A stretch of 64,000 nt of DNA from Verticiella alkaliphila (GTDB taxonomy: Bacteria > Pseudomonadota > Gammaproteobacteria > Burkholderiales > Burkholderiaceae_B), in NCBI RefSeq assembly GCF_018904615.1, contig NZ_JADCNH010000019.1, positions 1 to 64,000 of the forward strand, in the 5' to 3' direction. The translations under genes and the position numbers were made by a program. The notes under the pieces were generated by a model, which saw only the letters and a list, made by a program, of their open reading frames with translations, made no database searches and was not told where the DNA came from. The first letter of the stretch is position 1; every line of letters starts with the position of its first letter. Positions 51,623 to 60,188 of this stretch are shown here, one piece after another.

Positions 51623-52471
51623 GTTGAGCCATCTGTGCGAGTCGTGGTGCTCGATAGCATCACCAAGCTTGATGCCGCCCACGCAGGGCAGGTGGTGGTC
51701 GCGGCGTCGCATGGCGGCGCTTACCCCGGATACCTCGCCGCGCGCGGCGGTGTGCGCGCCGTCATCCTCAATGATGCTGGCCTGGGCAAGGACGACGCGG
51801 GCATCGACGCCCTGGCCTTCCTTGCGGCGCTGGGCATTCCCGCTGCCGCCGCGGCTCACCAGAGCGCGCGGATCGGGGATGGCGCCGATCTTCTCGCCAG
51901 CGGACGACTCAGCCGGATCAATGCACCCGCTGCGGGCGCGGGGTGCCAGCCCGGCATGGCCGTCGCCGAGGCGGCCCAACGCTTGCGCGTCCATCGACCG
52001 CTCGCGTCTGCCATCGGCATCCCGACGCAGGCCGAAGCCCGGCACGACCTGGTCCCCGGGGCAGCGGTGCCCGTTGCCGGCCTCGACTCCGTGTCGCTGC
52101 TCGCGCCAGGCGACCGTGGCGCGATCGTCGTGACCGCCTCACACGGCGGCGTGCTGGCCCAGAGCGGCAGCGACAGCGTTGCGCACCCGGTGCTTGCCGT
52201 GTCGTTCCACGACGCGGGCGGGGGCAAGGATGACGCCGGTTATGGCCGTCTGCCGTTGCTGCAGGCGCGCGGGCTGGCCGCCGTCACCGTGGCTGGACAC
52301 AGCGCCCGCATCGGCGATGCGCGCTCCTGCTACGTGGACGGCGTGCTCTCGCGCGCCAACGCCTGCGCCCAGGCGCTGGGCGCGCGTGAGGGCATGCGTC
52401 TGAAGGCTTTCATCGCCGGGCTGCTGGCTCGGCACGAACACACACACCAGGAGACCCAGGAAGATGTCTGA
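51617..52471 (+). CDS. Uncharacterised protein made of two tandem homologous domains
   Basis: A 284-residue soluble protein that I do not recognise. Residues about 24-118 and 160-260 are two copies of one domain. Copy 1 has VVVAASHGGAYPGY, NDAGLGKDDAGI and HQSARIGDGADLL; copy 2 has IVVTASHGGVLAQS, HDAGGGKDDAGYG and GHSARIGDARSC. Conserved A-S-H-G-G, D-A-G-x-G-K-D-D-A-G and S-A-R-I-G-D blocks look like active-site or ligand-binding loops on a Rossmann-like scaffold. No signal peptide. It opens the operon and its stop overlaps the start of the ThDP-enzyme gene by eight bases, so it is translationally coupled to that enzyme and may form a complex with it or modify its substrate. Confidence 0.8.
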   Translation: MDVEPSVRVVVLDSITKLDAAHAGQVVVAASHGGAYPGYLAARGGVRAVILNDAGLGKDDAGIDALAFLAALGIPAAAAAHQSARIGDGADLLASGRLSRINAPAAGAGCQPGMAVAEAAQRLRVHRPLASAIGIPTQAEARHDLVPGAAVPVAGLDSVSLLAPGDRGAIVVTASHGGVLAQSGSDSVAHPVLAVSFHDAGGGKDDAGYGRLPLLQARGLAAVTVAGHSARIGDARSCYVDGVLSRANACAQALGAREGMRLKAFIAGLLARHEHTHQETQEDV

Positions 52472-54184
52472 AACGCTCGAAATCACCGGCGGCGAGGCGA
52501 TCGCACGCATGTTCGCCGCCCACGAGGTGGGCCCAATGTTCGGCATGGGCGGTTTTCAACTGCTGCCGTTCTATGACGCCGCGCGCGTATCGGGCTGGAC
52601 CACCACCTCATCAACGACGAGCGTTGTGGCATCTTTGCAGCGGATGCCTATGCCAAGACGACGGGCCGCCCAGGTGCTGTGGACGCCACGCTCGGCCCCG
52701 GCGCCACCAATCTCGCCACCGGCCTGGCCGAAGCCTACAACGCCGGTACGCCCGTCGTTGCCTTGGTGGGCGATGCGCATCGCGCGCATGCCTGGAAGAA
52801 CATGACGCAGGAGGCACGCCAACTGGAGTTGCTGCGTCCCGTGTGCAAGGAGGTGATCCGTGTCGAGCGTATCGAGCGTATTCCGGAGCTGGTGCGCCGC
52901 GCCTTCACGGTGGCCACCCACGGTCGGCCTGGGCCGGTGGTGCTGGACGTACCGGAAGACATCGCGCATGACATCCATGCGTTCCCCGCAGACACCTTCC
53001 ACGCCGACCCGGCCAGCCGCCGCATTCCCGCGCTGCGCACGCGCCCGGGTCTGCCGGAGCTGCACGCGGCTGCCAAGCTGCTCTCGAAAGCCAATCGACC
53101 TTTGATGCTGTGTGGCGGCGGTGTGCACCTGAGCGATGCCGCGGCCACCGTGCAAGCCTTTGCCGAAGCGCTCGGCATTCCCGTTGCCCACACCATGAGC
53201 GGCAAGGGCGCCATCGCCTGCACGCACCCCTTGAGCGCAGGGCTCTTCGGCCGCTACAGCCGCATTGCGAACGATCTCATTGCCAAGGCCGACTGCCTCT
53301 TCGTGGTGGGCTGCAAGCTCGGGGAAGTGGCCACCCGCCGCTACGATCTGCTGCCCGCTGGCGTGCCCATCATTCATCTGGACATCCTCGCCGAGGAGTT
53401 CGACCGCACCACGGCCCCCACGGTGCGGCTCTGGGGCGACGTCGGCGCCACGCTGGACGAGCTGCGCACCCTGCTGAGCGCGCGCACAGACGGGCGCCTT
53501 GCCTACGCGGCGGAGGTTGGCGAGCGCATGCACACCTGGCGGGAATCCGTCAGCGCCAAGCTCGAATCGGACGACACCCCCGTCGGCATGGCGCGCCTCC
53601 TGCACGAGGTGAATGCCTGGTTGCCCGAGGATGGCGTGCTGGTGGCCGATGGCGGGTTCGCCGCGCACTGGAGCGGCCTGCTTTTCGATACCAAGCGTGC
53701 GGGACGAGGATTCGTGCCGGATCGCGGGTTCGCCTCGATCGGCTACGGCATTCCAGGCGCCATCGGGGCGGCACTGGGCGCGCGCGGTCGCCAGGTGGTG
53801 AGCCTCACGGGCGACGGCGGCTGCAACATGTCGCTGGGCGAGCTCGAGACGGCCGTGCGCATGAAGCTGGGCTTTGCCCTCATCGTCGTGAACAACGCCG
53901 CATCAGGCTACATCAAGGCCTTGCAGCATTTGATGTACGGCCCTGGAAGCTATCAATCGTCAGATCTCAACGAGACCAACTACGCCACCGTGGCCCAGGC
54001 GCTGGGCTGCCAGGGCGTGCGGGTGGAGCACCCGGGCCAGATCCGCGAGGCGCTGCAGAAGGCTTCCGCATGCACGGATCGGCCTACCGTGATCGACGTG
54101 GTCGTCACGCGCGACCCCGCGCATATGCTGCCCGGGGTGGACAGCCGCGCGGCCAAGATCAAGCCAGGCGATCGTATCGCCTGA
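52464..54184 (+). pseudogene. Thiamine-diphosphate-dependent enzyme (acetolactate-synthase/decarboxylase family), one-base frameshift near codon 43
   Basis: About 573 residues if intact. The first frame gives ITGGEAIARMFAAHEVGPMF, GMGGFQLLPFYDAARVSG; after 52592 the other frame continues GLDHHLINDERCGIFAADAY with the catalytic Glu in DERCG, then LGPGATNLATGLAEAYNAGT. ThDP-binding motif GDGGCNMSLGELETAVRMKL and IVVNNAASGY are intact. Total length 1721 bases, 574 codons after adding one base (atcggg probably atccggg). The family catalyses decarboxylation or carboligation of 2-keto acids. It is second in the IclR-regulated operon, before Bug and SDR, which suggests catabolism of a keto-acid. Confidence 0.85.
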
Positions 54185-54233
54185 GCGCAGCCGGCCCATC
54201 AGGGCATCGATTCGACAACAACAGGAGACAACG

Positions 54234-55211
54234 ATGATCCGCCGCCACTTCCTCACCGCTGCCGGCCTTGCCTTCGCAGCCGTTGCCTTGCCGGCCGCGG
54301 CCGCTCAGGACAGCTTTCCCTCCCGCCCCATCACGCTGGTCGTGCCGTTCCCGCCGGGCGGCACCTCCGACGTCGTGGGCCGCATCTTTGCCGACGCGCT
54401 CTCACGCGAGATCGGCCAGACCGTGGTGGTGGAGAACCGCGGTGGGGCTGGCGGCACGATCGGCGCGCGCACGGTGGCCAGTGCCGCGCCGGACGGCTAC
54501 ACGCTGCTGCTGGGCACCTCCAGCACCAACGGCACCAATTCGGCGGTCTACAAGAACCTGCCGTACGACGCGGTGAAGGATTTCACGCCCATCACACAGA
54601 TCATCCGTGTGCCGGGTGTCATCGCCGCCACCAAGTCCTTCCCCGCCAAGGATTACGAGGCCTTCGTGAAGCTCGTCAAAGCGTCGCCAGGCAAGTTCTC
54701 GTATGCGTCCTCCGGCAACGGCGGTGCCACGCACATGGCGATGGAGTACTACAAGTCGCTCACCGGGCTCGAGATCATGCACGTGCCGTATCGCGGCACC
54801 GGCCCGGCGCTCAACGACGTCATGGCGGGGCAGGTGGAGATGATCTGGGATACGGCCGCGTCTTCCATGCCCCACATTCAGTCCGGGGCACTCGTGCCCA
54901 TCCTCGTGGCGGGCAAGGAGCGGCTGTCGCAGATCCCGAATGTTCCCATCGCGGCCGATGTCGGCCTGGCCGAGTACGACGCGGAGATGTGGAACGGCGT
55001 GCTCGGCCCGGCCGGCCTGCCGGCCGACGTGCTCGCCAAACTCAATGCGGCGGCCGTGAAGGCACTGGCCCAGCCCGAGGTGCGTCAGCGCTATGCCAAC
55101 ATCGGGGCCTACGTCATCGCCGACACGCCCGATGAATTCCGCGAGGTGGTCACGGCCGACGTCGAGAAGTGGCGCAAGGTGGCCGAATTCGCCAAGATCT
55201 CGGTGGATTGA
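54234..55211 (+). CDS. Bug/TctC-family receptor
   Basis: A 325-residue periplasmic receptor. The signal peptide (MIRRHFLTAAGLAFAAVAL, with Arg-Arg) ends near PAAAA-Q; then FPSRPITLVVPFPPGGTSDV, VENRGGAGGTIGARTVASAA, HVPYRGTGPALNDVMAGQVE and EKWRKVAEFAKISVD. AGGAGA precedes the ATG. Third gene of the IclR-controlled operon; its ligand should be the acid or lactone degraded by the ThDP enzyme and SDR. Confidence 0.93.
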   Translation: MIRRHFLTAAGLAFAAVALPAAAAQDSFPSRPITLVVPFPPGGTSDVVGRIFADALSREIGQTVVVENRGGAGGTIGARTVASAAPDGYTLLLGTSSTNGTNSAVYKNLPYDAVKDFTPITQIIRVPGVIAATKSFPAKDYEAFVKLVKASPGKFSYASSGNGGATHMAMEYYKSLTGLEIMHVPYRGTGPALNDVMAGQVEMIWDTAASSMPHIQSGALVPILVAGKERLSQIPNVPIAADVGLAEYDAEMWNGVLGPAGLPADVLAKLNAAAVKALAQPEVRQRYANIGAYVIADTPDEFREVVTADVEKWRKVAEFAKISVD

Positions 55212-55212
55212 G

Positions 55213-56007
55213 ATGCATCGACGATTCCAGGACAAGATCGTCGTGGTGTTCGGGGCCGGCTCCTCCGGCCCTGGCTGGGGCAACGGCAAGGCCGCTGCGG
55301 CGCTCTACGCCCGTGAGGGCGCTCACGTCTATGCCATCGACATTGCCGCCGACGCCGCACGGGAGACTGCCGCCGCCATTGCCAGCGAAGGCAACGCGTG
55401 CACGCCATTGACGGCCGACGTCACCCACGGCGATCAGATCGCCGAGGTGGTGCGACAGGTACTCGCTCAACACGACCGCATCGACGTGCTGCACAACAAT
55501 GTCGGCATCACGGCCATGGGCGACCCGGTCGAGGCCAGCGAGGAAAGCTGGCATCGCGTGCTCGACACCAATCTCACCGGCGTCTTCCTCACGTGCAAGC
55601 ATGTGCTGCCGAGCATGATGGAGCATGGCGGCGGCAGCATCGTGAACATCTCCTCGCTCGCGTCCATCCAGGTCAACCAGTACCCGTACACCTCGTATTA
55701 CGCGGCCAAGGGCGGGCTGAACCAGATGACACGCTCGCTTGCCGTGCACTACGCGCCGCATGGCATCCGCGTCAATGCCGTCCTGCCCGGGGTCATCGAT
55801 ACACCGCTGATCTACCAGCAGATCGCCGGGCAGTTCCAGGATGTCGAGGCCATGCGCGCCAAGCGCAACGCCGCGAGCCCCATGCAGCGCATGGGCACGG
55901 CGTGGGACGTGGCCAAGGCGGCGCTGTTCCTGGCATCGGACGATGCGGCGTACATCACGGGTGTGTGCTTGCCGGTGGACGGCGGCAAGGCGTGCTGGGG
56001 GCGGTGA
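55213..56007 (+). CDS. Short-chain dehydrogenase/reductase
   Basis: A 264-residue SDR beginning one base after the Bug stop. The cofactor region is slightly unusual (VVVFGAGSSGPGWGNGKAAA, a longer glycine-rich turn). Other motifs are NNVGITAMGD (central NNxG), SIVNISSLASIQVNQYPYTS (Ser) and YYAAKGGLNQMTRSLAVHYA (Tyr-x-x-x-Lys). Fourth gene of the IclR operon; may oxidise or reduce the product of the ThDP enzyme. Confidence 0.92.
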   Translation: MHRRFQDKIVVVFGAGSSGPGWGNGKAAAALYAREGAHVYAIDIAADAARETAAAIASEGNACTPLTADVTHGDQIAEVVRQVLAQHDRIDVLHNNVGITAMGDPVEASEESWHRVLDTNLTGVFLTCKHVLPSMMEHGGGSIVNISSLASIQVNQYPYTSYYAAKGGLNQMTRSLAVHYAPHGIRVNAVLPGVIDTPLIYQQIAGQFQDVEAMRAKRNAASPMQRMGTAWDVAKAALFLASDDAAYITGVCLPVDGGKACWGR

Positions 56008-56067
56008 TGCCCGGTCGGTGATGGCGGCGCGCGACCTCGGGGTCAGGCGCCGCCATCGGCGCGTCAG

Positions 56068-57042
56068 CTATTGCGGCACGATCCCCGCCGCATCCGCTAC
56101 CTGCTTGAACCGCGCCTGCTCGGATTTCTGAAAGGCCAGCATCTCTTCCGGCGTGGTCGGCATGGGCAGGCTGCCCTCGCGGGCGAGGAACGCCCGTGAT
56201 TCCGGACGGCTCATGATTTCGGTCATGGCGTCGGACAGCACCTTGGTGACGTCCGGTGGTGTCTGGCTGTGCACATAGAAGGACGTCCAGCTGTAGGTTT
56301 CGTAATCGGGAAAGCCGGATTCCTTGAACGTGGGTACGTTCGGCAAGCTGGGGTGGCGGCTGCCGCCAGACACGGCCAATGCCTTGAGCTTGCCGGTGTT
56401 GATGAGCTCGATTGCTGCGCTCAGATTCAGCATGGCCGCGTCCAAGCGGCCTCCGACGACGTCGGTGATGATCGCTGCTTGTCCTTTGTACGGGATGTTC
56501 GTGTATTTGAACTTGCCGACATCGGCCAGCCACGCCGTGGCGAGTTCGTACCCCGCCGAGTAGGTTCCCACGGAGATCGGCTGCCTGGCTTCTTGTGCCT
56601 TCGCCACGAACTGCCTCAGGGTGTCGACCCCGGGCTCCTCCTTCACGACCAGCACATTCATGCCCTTGGCCAGGCCGGCCAGGGGCTTGAAGTCGTTGTA
56701 TGGATCGTAGGGCAGGTCCTTCATCACCACGGGATTCACGCTGAAAGGCGAGCTGCTCGCCAACACGATGGTGTAGCCATCGGCAGGCATGGCCTTGACC
56801 ATGCTCAGCGCCACGATGCCGCCTGCCCCCGGCTTGTTCTCGACCACGACCGCGCGCCCCAGGAGCCGTCCGAGCTGGTCGCCGAAGTGGCGCGCGCCGG
56901 TGTCGGATCCGCTGCCCGGTGTGAAAGGAACGATGACGCGGATCTCGCGGTTGGGGAAATCCTGCGCGCTTTGCGCGAAGGCGGGACCGCAGGTGACGGC
57001 AGCCGTCAGCGTGGCATACGCCAGCGCACGAAAAACGTTCAT
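56068..57042 (-). CDS. Bug/TctC-family receptor
   Basis: A 324-residue periplasmic receptor: signal peptide ending TCGPAFA-Q, then FPNREIRVIVPFTPGSGSDT (with Ser-Gly-Ser in the loop where Gly-Gly is common), VENKPGAGGIVALSMVKAMP, IPYKGQAAIITDVVGGRLDA and EQARFKQVADAAGIVPQ. It is divergent from the crotonase-led acyl-CoA operon, with a 13-base perfect inverted repeat between them, and probably imports a substrate for it. Single gene on its strand. Confidence 0.92.
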   Translation of the reverse strand: MNVFRALAYATLTAAVTCGPAFAQSAQDFPNREIRVIVPFTPGSGSDTGARHFGDQLGRLLGRAVVVENKPGAGGIVALSMVKAMPADGYTIVLASSSPFSVNPVVMKDLPYDPYNDFKPLAGLAKGMNVLVVKEEPGVDTLRQFVAKAQEARQPISVGTYSAGYELATAWLADVGKFKYTNIPYKGQAAIITDVVGGRLDAAMLNLSAAIELINTGKLKALAVSGGSRHPSLPNVPTFKESGFPDYETYSWTSFYVHSQTPPDVTKVLSDAMTEIMSRPESRAFLAREGSLPMPTTPEEMLAFQKSEQARFKQVADAAGIVPQ

Positions 57043-57063
57043 GATGTCTCCAAATAATATATG

Positions 57064-57103
57064 TGTGTTTTTTTATATTCTATGCGTATCATAAAAAAAC
57101 ACA
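57064..57103. promoter_or_regulatory. Perfect 13-base inverted repeat between divergent Bug and crotonase genes
   Basis: TGTGTTTTTTTAT (57064-57076) and its exact complement (57091-57103) flank a 14-base spacer. The region is strikingly AT-rich compared with the rest of the window. It could be an operator for a regulator such as the IclR at 63704, or a transcript hairpin; the position directly between two divergent genes favours an operator. Confidence 0.6.
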
Positions 57104-57116
57104 ACACGAGGAAGCC

Positions 57117-57902
57117 ATGAACAGCCCCCAGTTCGGAGACCTGTCCGTCGAGCACCACGGCCACGTTGCGATCGTGCAAATGCAACGCCCGCCCAACAAT
57201 TTCTTTGACCTCGCGCTGATCCGCGCCCTGGCAGACCAGTTCGACGCACTGGCCGCAGACGGCCATACCCGCGCCATCGTCCTGGCAGCGCAAGGCAAGG
57301 CCTTCTGCGCGGGTGCCGATTTCGCAGGCAACGGTGATCGGGATCCCGGCAGTCTCTATGCGCAAGCCATCCGCCTCTTTCGTTGCCCGCTACCTGTGGT
57401 GGCCGCCATCCAGGGGCCGGTCATCGGCGGCGGGGTGGGCTTGGCGCTCGCCGCAGATTTCCGGGTCACGTGCCCGGGCGCCCGGTTTAGCGTGAACTTC
57501 AATCGCCTGGGGATTCATCCGGGATTCGGCCTCACCGTGACGTTGCCCCGCCTGGTCGGCCAGCAGCAGGCCGCCCTGCTGCTCTACACGGGGCGCCGGA
57601 TCGATGGCACCGAGGCCATGCGCATCGGCCTGGCCGACGTGCTCGTGGACGAAGCCGATGCCGTGCGCATGGCTGCGCTGCAACTGGCCGAGGAGATCGC
57701 AGCCTCTGCGCCTCTGGCGGTGCGAGACACGCGCGCTTCGTTGCGCCGCGGCCTGGCCGATGCGGTCGCCGATGCCGTGCAACGGGAATGTGCGTGCCAG
57801 GAAGTGCATTTCGTCACGGCGGACTTCAAGGAGGGTGTCAAAGCTGCCGCAGAGCGGCGCACGCCAGTCTTCACCGGCCAGCCGGCAGGGGATGCGGCAT
57901 GA
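57117..57902 (+). CDS. Crotonase-superfamily protein lacking both catalytic glutamates
   Basis: A 261-residue crotonase. The oxyanion hole is present (FCAGADFAGNGD and IQGPVIGGGVGLALAADFR), but the two hydratase glutamates are not: Gly108 stands at the first site (G-G-G-V-G-L-A instead of G-G-G-L-E-L-A) and Phe128 at the second (FSVNFNRLG instead of F-G-L-P-E-V-x-L-G). It may therefore be an isomerase, hydrolase, dehalogenase or carbon-carbon lyase on an acyl-CoA. First gene of an acyl-CoA operon; its stop overlaps the next ATG (ATGA). Confidence 0.85.
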   Translation: MNSPQFGDLSVEHHGHVAIVQMQRPPNNFFDLALIRALADQFDALAADGHTRAIVLAAQGKAFCAGADFAGNGDRDPGSLYAQAIRLFRCPLPVVAAIQGPVIGGGVGLALAADFRVTCPGARFSVNFNRLGIHPGFGLTVTLPRLVGQQQAALLLYTGRRIDGTEAMRIGLADVLVDEADAVRMAALQLAEEIAASAPLAVRDTRASLRRGLADAVADAVQRECACQEVHFVTADFKEGVKAAAERRTPVFTGQPAGDAA

Positions 57903-58993
57903 TCGACTTCTCCCTCGACGGCGACACCACCCTCATCGTGCAAGCCGCCCGGCGCTATGCGCAGGCCGAGCTGGCGCCCCAGCAACGCGCTTTCGAAGCT
58001 GCCGGCAGCATCTGCGCGCCCACCTGGCAGGCCGCCGCAGAGATGGGACTGCTGCGCGCCTGCTGGCGTGACGAGCACGGCGGCAGCGGCCTGGGCTGGG
58101 GTGCCTGGATCGACGTTCTGAGCGAGATCGCGCAGGGTGATGCCGCCGCTGCGGTGGCGATCGACAGCGCCGGTGCCGGCTACGACGCGCTCTGGCAGGC
58201 GGGGCATGAGGCCTGGGTGCGCGAGTTTCTTGCACTTGAACCCGGGGCTCACGGCGCACAGCACCCCGTCGTGGTCCACGACCTGCAGGGCCGACTGACG
58301 CACACGGACGCGGGGCGGATCGACGGTGTGATGCCATGGGTCAGCACGGCGCGCGCCGATCTCGTCGTGGTGGTGGGAGCTACAGGCGTGCACGTCGTGC
58401 GCGAGGGCTTCACTCTCGAGCCCGTCTCTGCGCTGGCGCTGCAAGGCGCCGGGTCATCGCGTCTGCGGTTCGAGCAGGCACCTGTCGCCGCGAGCCAGCC
58501 AGATGCCAGTCTGGCCGAATCGATACTCGCGCGTTCGCGGCTGCGCCAAGCCGCCATCCTGCTGGGCGTGCTGCAGGCGGCGTCGGTCTATGCCCGTGAG
58601 TACGCCTTGCAGCGCGTCGCCTTCGGCAAGCCCATCGCGCACCACCAGGCGCTGGCGTTTCTCTTGGTCGACATGAACAGCGCCGCCGAGCAGACGCGCA
58701 GCCTCGTCCAGCTGGCGGCCTGCCGACTGGACGCTGGCGATGACGCCATCGAGGCCTGCAACCAGGCCTTCATTCAAGCCTGCGACGCTGGACACTTTGT
58801 GGGACCAAATGCCGTGCAGATCCTGGGTGCTGCGGGCTTCATGCGTGACTATCCGGTCGAAAAATTCATGCGCGAACTGACGGCGCTGGCACTGGCCTTG
58901 GGCGGCGCCGACGCAACGCGCGACACGCTGAATCGGCAGGTCGCCCTGCCGGCATCCCTCGACTGGCTGCCCGCCGACGCGGAGGTGGCGTGA
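57899..58993 (+). CDS. Acyl-CoA dehydrogenase-family protein without the catalytic Glu (possible non-catalytic subunit)
   Basis: A 364-residue member of the family: TTLIVQAARRYAQAELAPQQ, HGGSGLGWGAWIDVLSEIAQ and RVAFGKPIAHHQALAFLLVD are recognisable, as is ILGAAGFMRDYPVEKFMREL. Where catalytic members have E-G-T-x-E-I-Q, this one reads LALGGADATRD, so the base Glu is missing; the middle domain is also shortened and diverged. Its stop overlaps the start of the next dehydrogenase (TGATG), which has the Glu. By analogy with steroid-degrading alpha-beta acyl-CoA dehydrogenases, the two may form a heteromer. Confidence 0.82.
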   Translation: MIDFSLDGDTTLIVQAARRYAQAELAPQQRAFEAAGSICAPTWQAAAEMGLLRACWRDEHGGSGLGWGAWIDVLSEIAQGDAAAAVAIDSAGAGYDALWQAGHEAWVREFLALEPGAHGAQHPVVVHDLQGRLTHTDAGRIDGVMPWVSTARADLVVVVGATGVHVVREGFTLEPVSALALQGAGSSRLRFEQAPVAASQPDASLAESILARSRLRQAAILLGVLQAASVYAREYALQRVAFGKPIAHHQALAFLLVDMNSAAEQTRSLVQLAACRLDAGDDAIEACNQAFIQACDAGHFVGPNAVQILGAAGFMRDYPVEKFMRELTALALALGGADATRDTLNRQVALPASLDWLPADAEVA

Positions 58994-60170
58994 TGGAACT
59001 GACCTACTCATCCTCGGACCGGGACCGCATCGCCACCCTGCGCGCCTGGGGGCGGGAGCATTTCCGTCCCGCTGGCCTGCGCGCGGATCGCAACGGCGAG
59101 GCGCTCCCGGTCGGCGATCCTTTCTTCGACACGGCCTTGTCGCTGGGGTATGGTCGGGCCACCTGGCGGCCGGAAGGCCACCCGGCAGAGCCCCACCCGG
59201 TCCGCACGCCAAGCGCGGTGCTGAACGTCATCCTGGCCGAGGAAAGCGCGTACTGGGACCGCGGCATCGGTGTCGCGCTGCCCGGCCCAGGGCTGGGCGA
59301 GGCCCCCGTCCTCATCATGGGCACGGAGGAGCAGAAACAGCGGTTCCTCACGCCCTTCCTGGCACCCGAGAAGCCCATCTGGGCAGCCTTTGCCATGACG
59401 GAGCCTTCGGGCGGATCGGATGTCGCCAACATCAAGACCCGCGCGCATCAGGAGGGCGATCACTGGGTGCTCAACGGCGCGAAGGCATTCTCGGGCAACG
59501 CGGCGCGCGCAGAGTGGACTGTGGTCTTCGCCACTGTGGATCCCAAGTTGGGCCGGGCAGGGCACCGGGCCTTCGTGGTGCCGCGCGCACACCGGGGTTC
59601 ACGGGCTTTCGGGCCGAGAAGAAAATGGGCCTGAAAGCCTATGAGTCGACCTCGTTCTTCCTGGAGGATTGCCGGGTGCCGGCGGAGAACCTGTTGGGCG
59701 GAGAAGCCCACTACACGCAGCGCACGGGCTTCAAGGGCGCCATGCAGACGTTCAATTCGGGGCGCCCCACGATTGCCGGCATGGCCGTGGGCATCGGTCG
59801 TGCCGCGCTGGATGAGTTGCTCGTGCATCTGCGCGAGAGTGGTCTGCAGCACGACACCCGGATCCGTGACCGTTTCGACACCGTGCGGCGCAAGCTCCAG
59901 GCGGCCTACCTTCTGGCATTGAAGGCGGCCTGGATGGCTGACGCAAAGCAGCCGAACCTGCTGGAGGCGTCGATGGCCAAAGCGTTGGGCCCCACGGCGG
60001 CGCTGGAGGCCACGCAGCTGGGCATGGACGTCATCGGCATCACAGGCGCCCCCGAGGGCTCGCTCATCGAGAAGCTCTACCGCGACGTGAAAGCCATGGA
60101 CATCGTCGAAGGCACGGGGCAGATCCAGCGCGTCGTGATGGCGCGTCAGCTCGTGCGTCTGCCCAACTGA
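58993..60170 (+). pseudogene. Acyl-CoA dehydrogenase with one-base frameshift in the middle
   Basis: 392 residues if intact. The first frame reads FAMTEPSGGSDVANIKTRAH and WVLNGAKAFSGNAARAEWTV up to FVVPRA near 59585; the other frame goes on TPGFTGFRAEKKMGLKAYES, EDCRVPAENLLGGEAHYTQR and ends with VEGTGQIQRVVMARQLVR, which contains the catalytic Glu. Restoring one G near 59586-59588 (cgcgc to cgcggc) joins both parts; 1178 bases become 393 codons. The ATG lies at TGATG, with GGAGGTGG upstream. Probably the catalytic partner of the preceding subunit. Confidence 0.85.
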
Positions 60171-60188
60171 CGTCATCGGAGCCAACAT

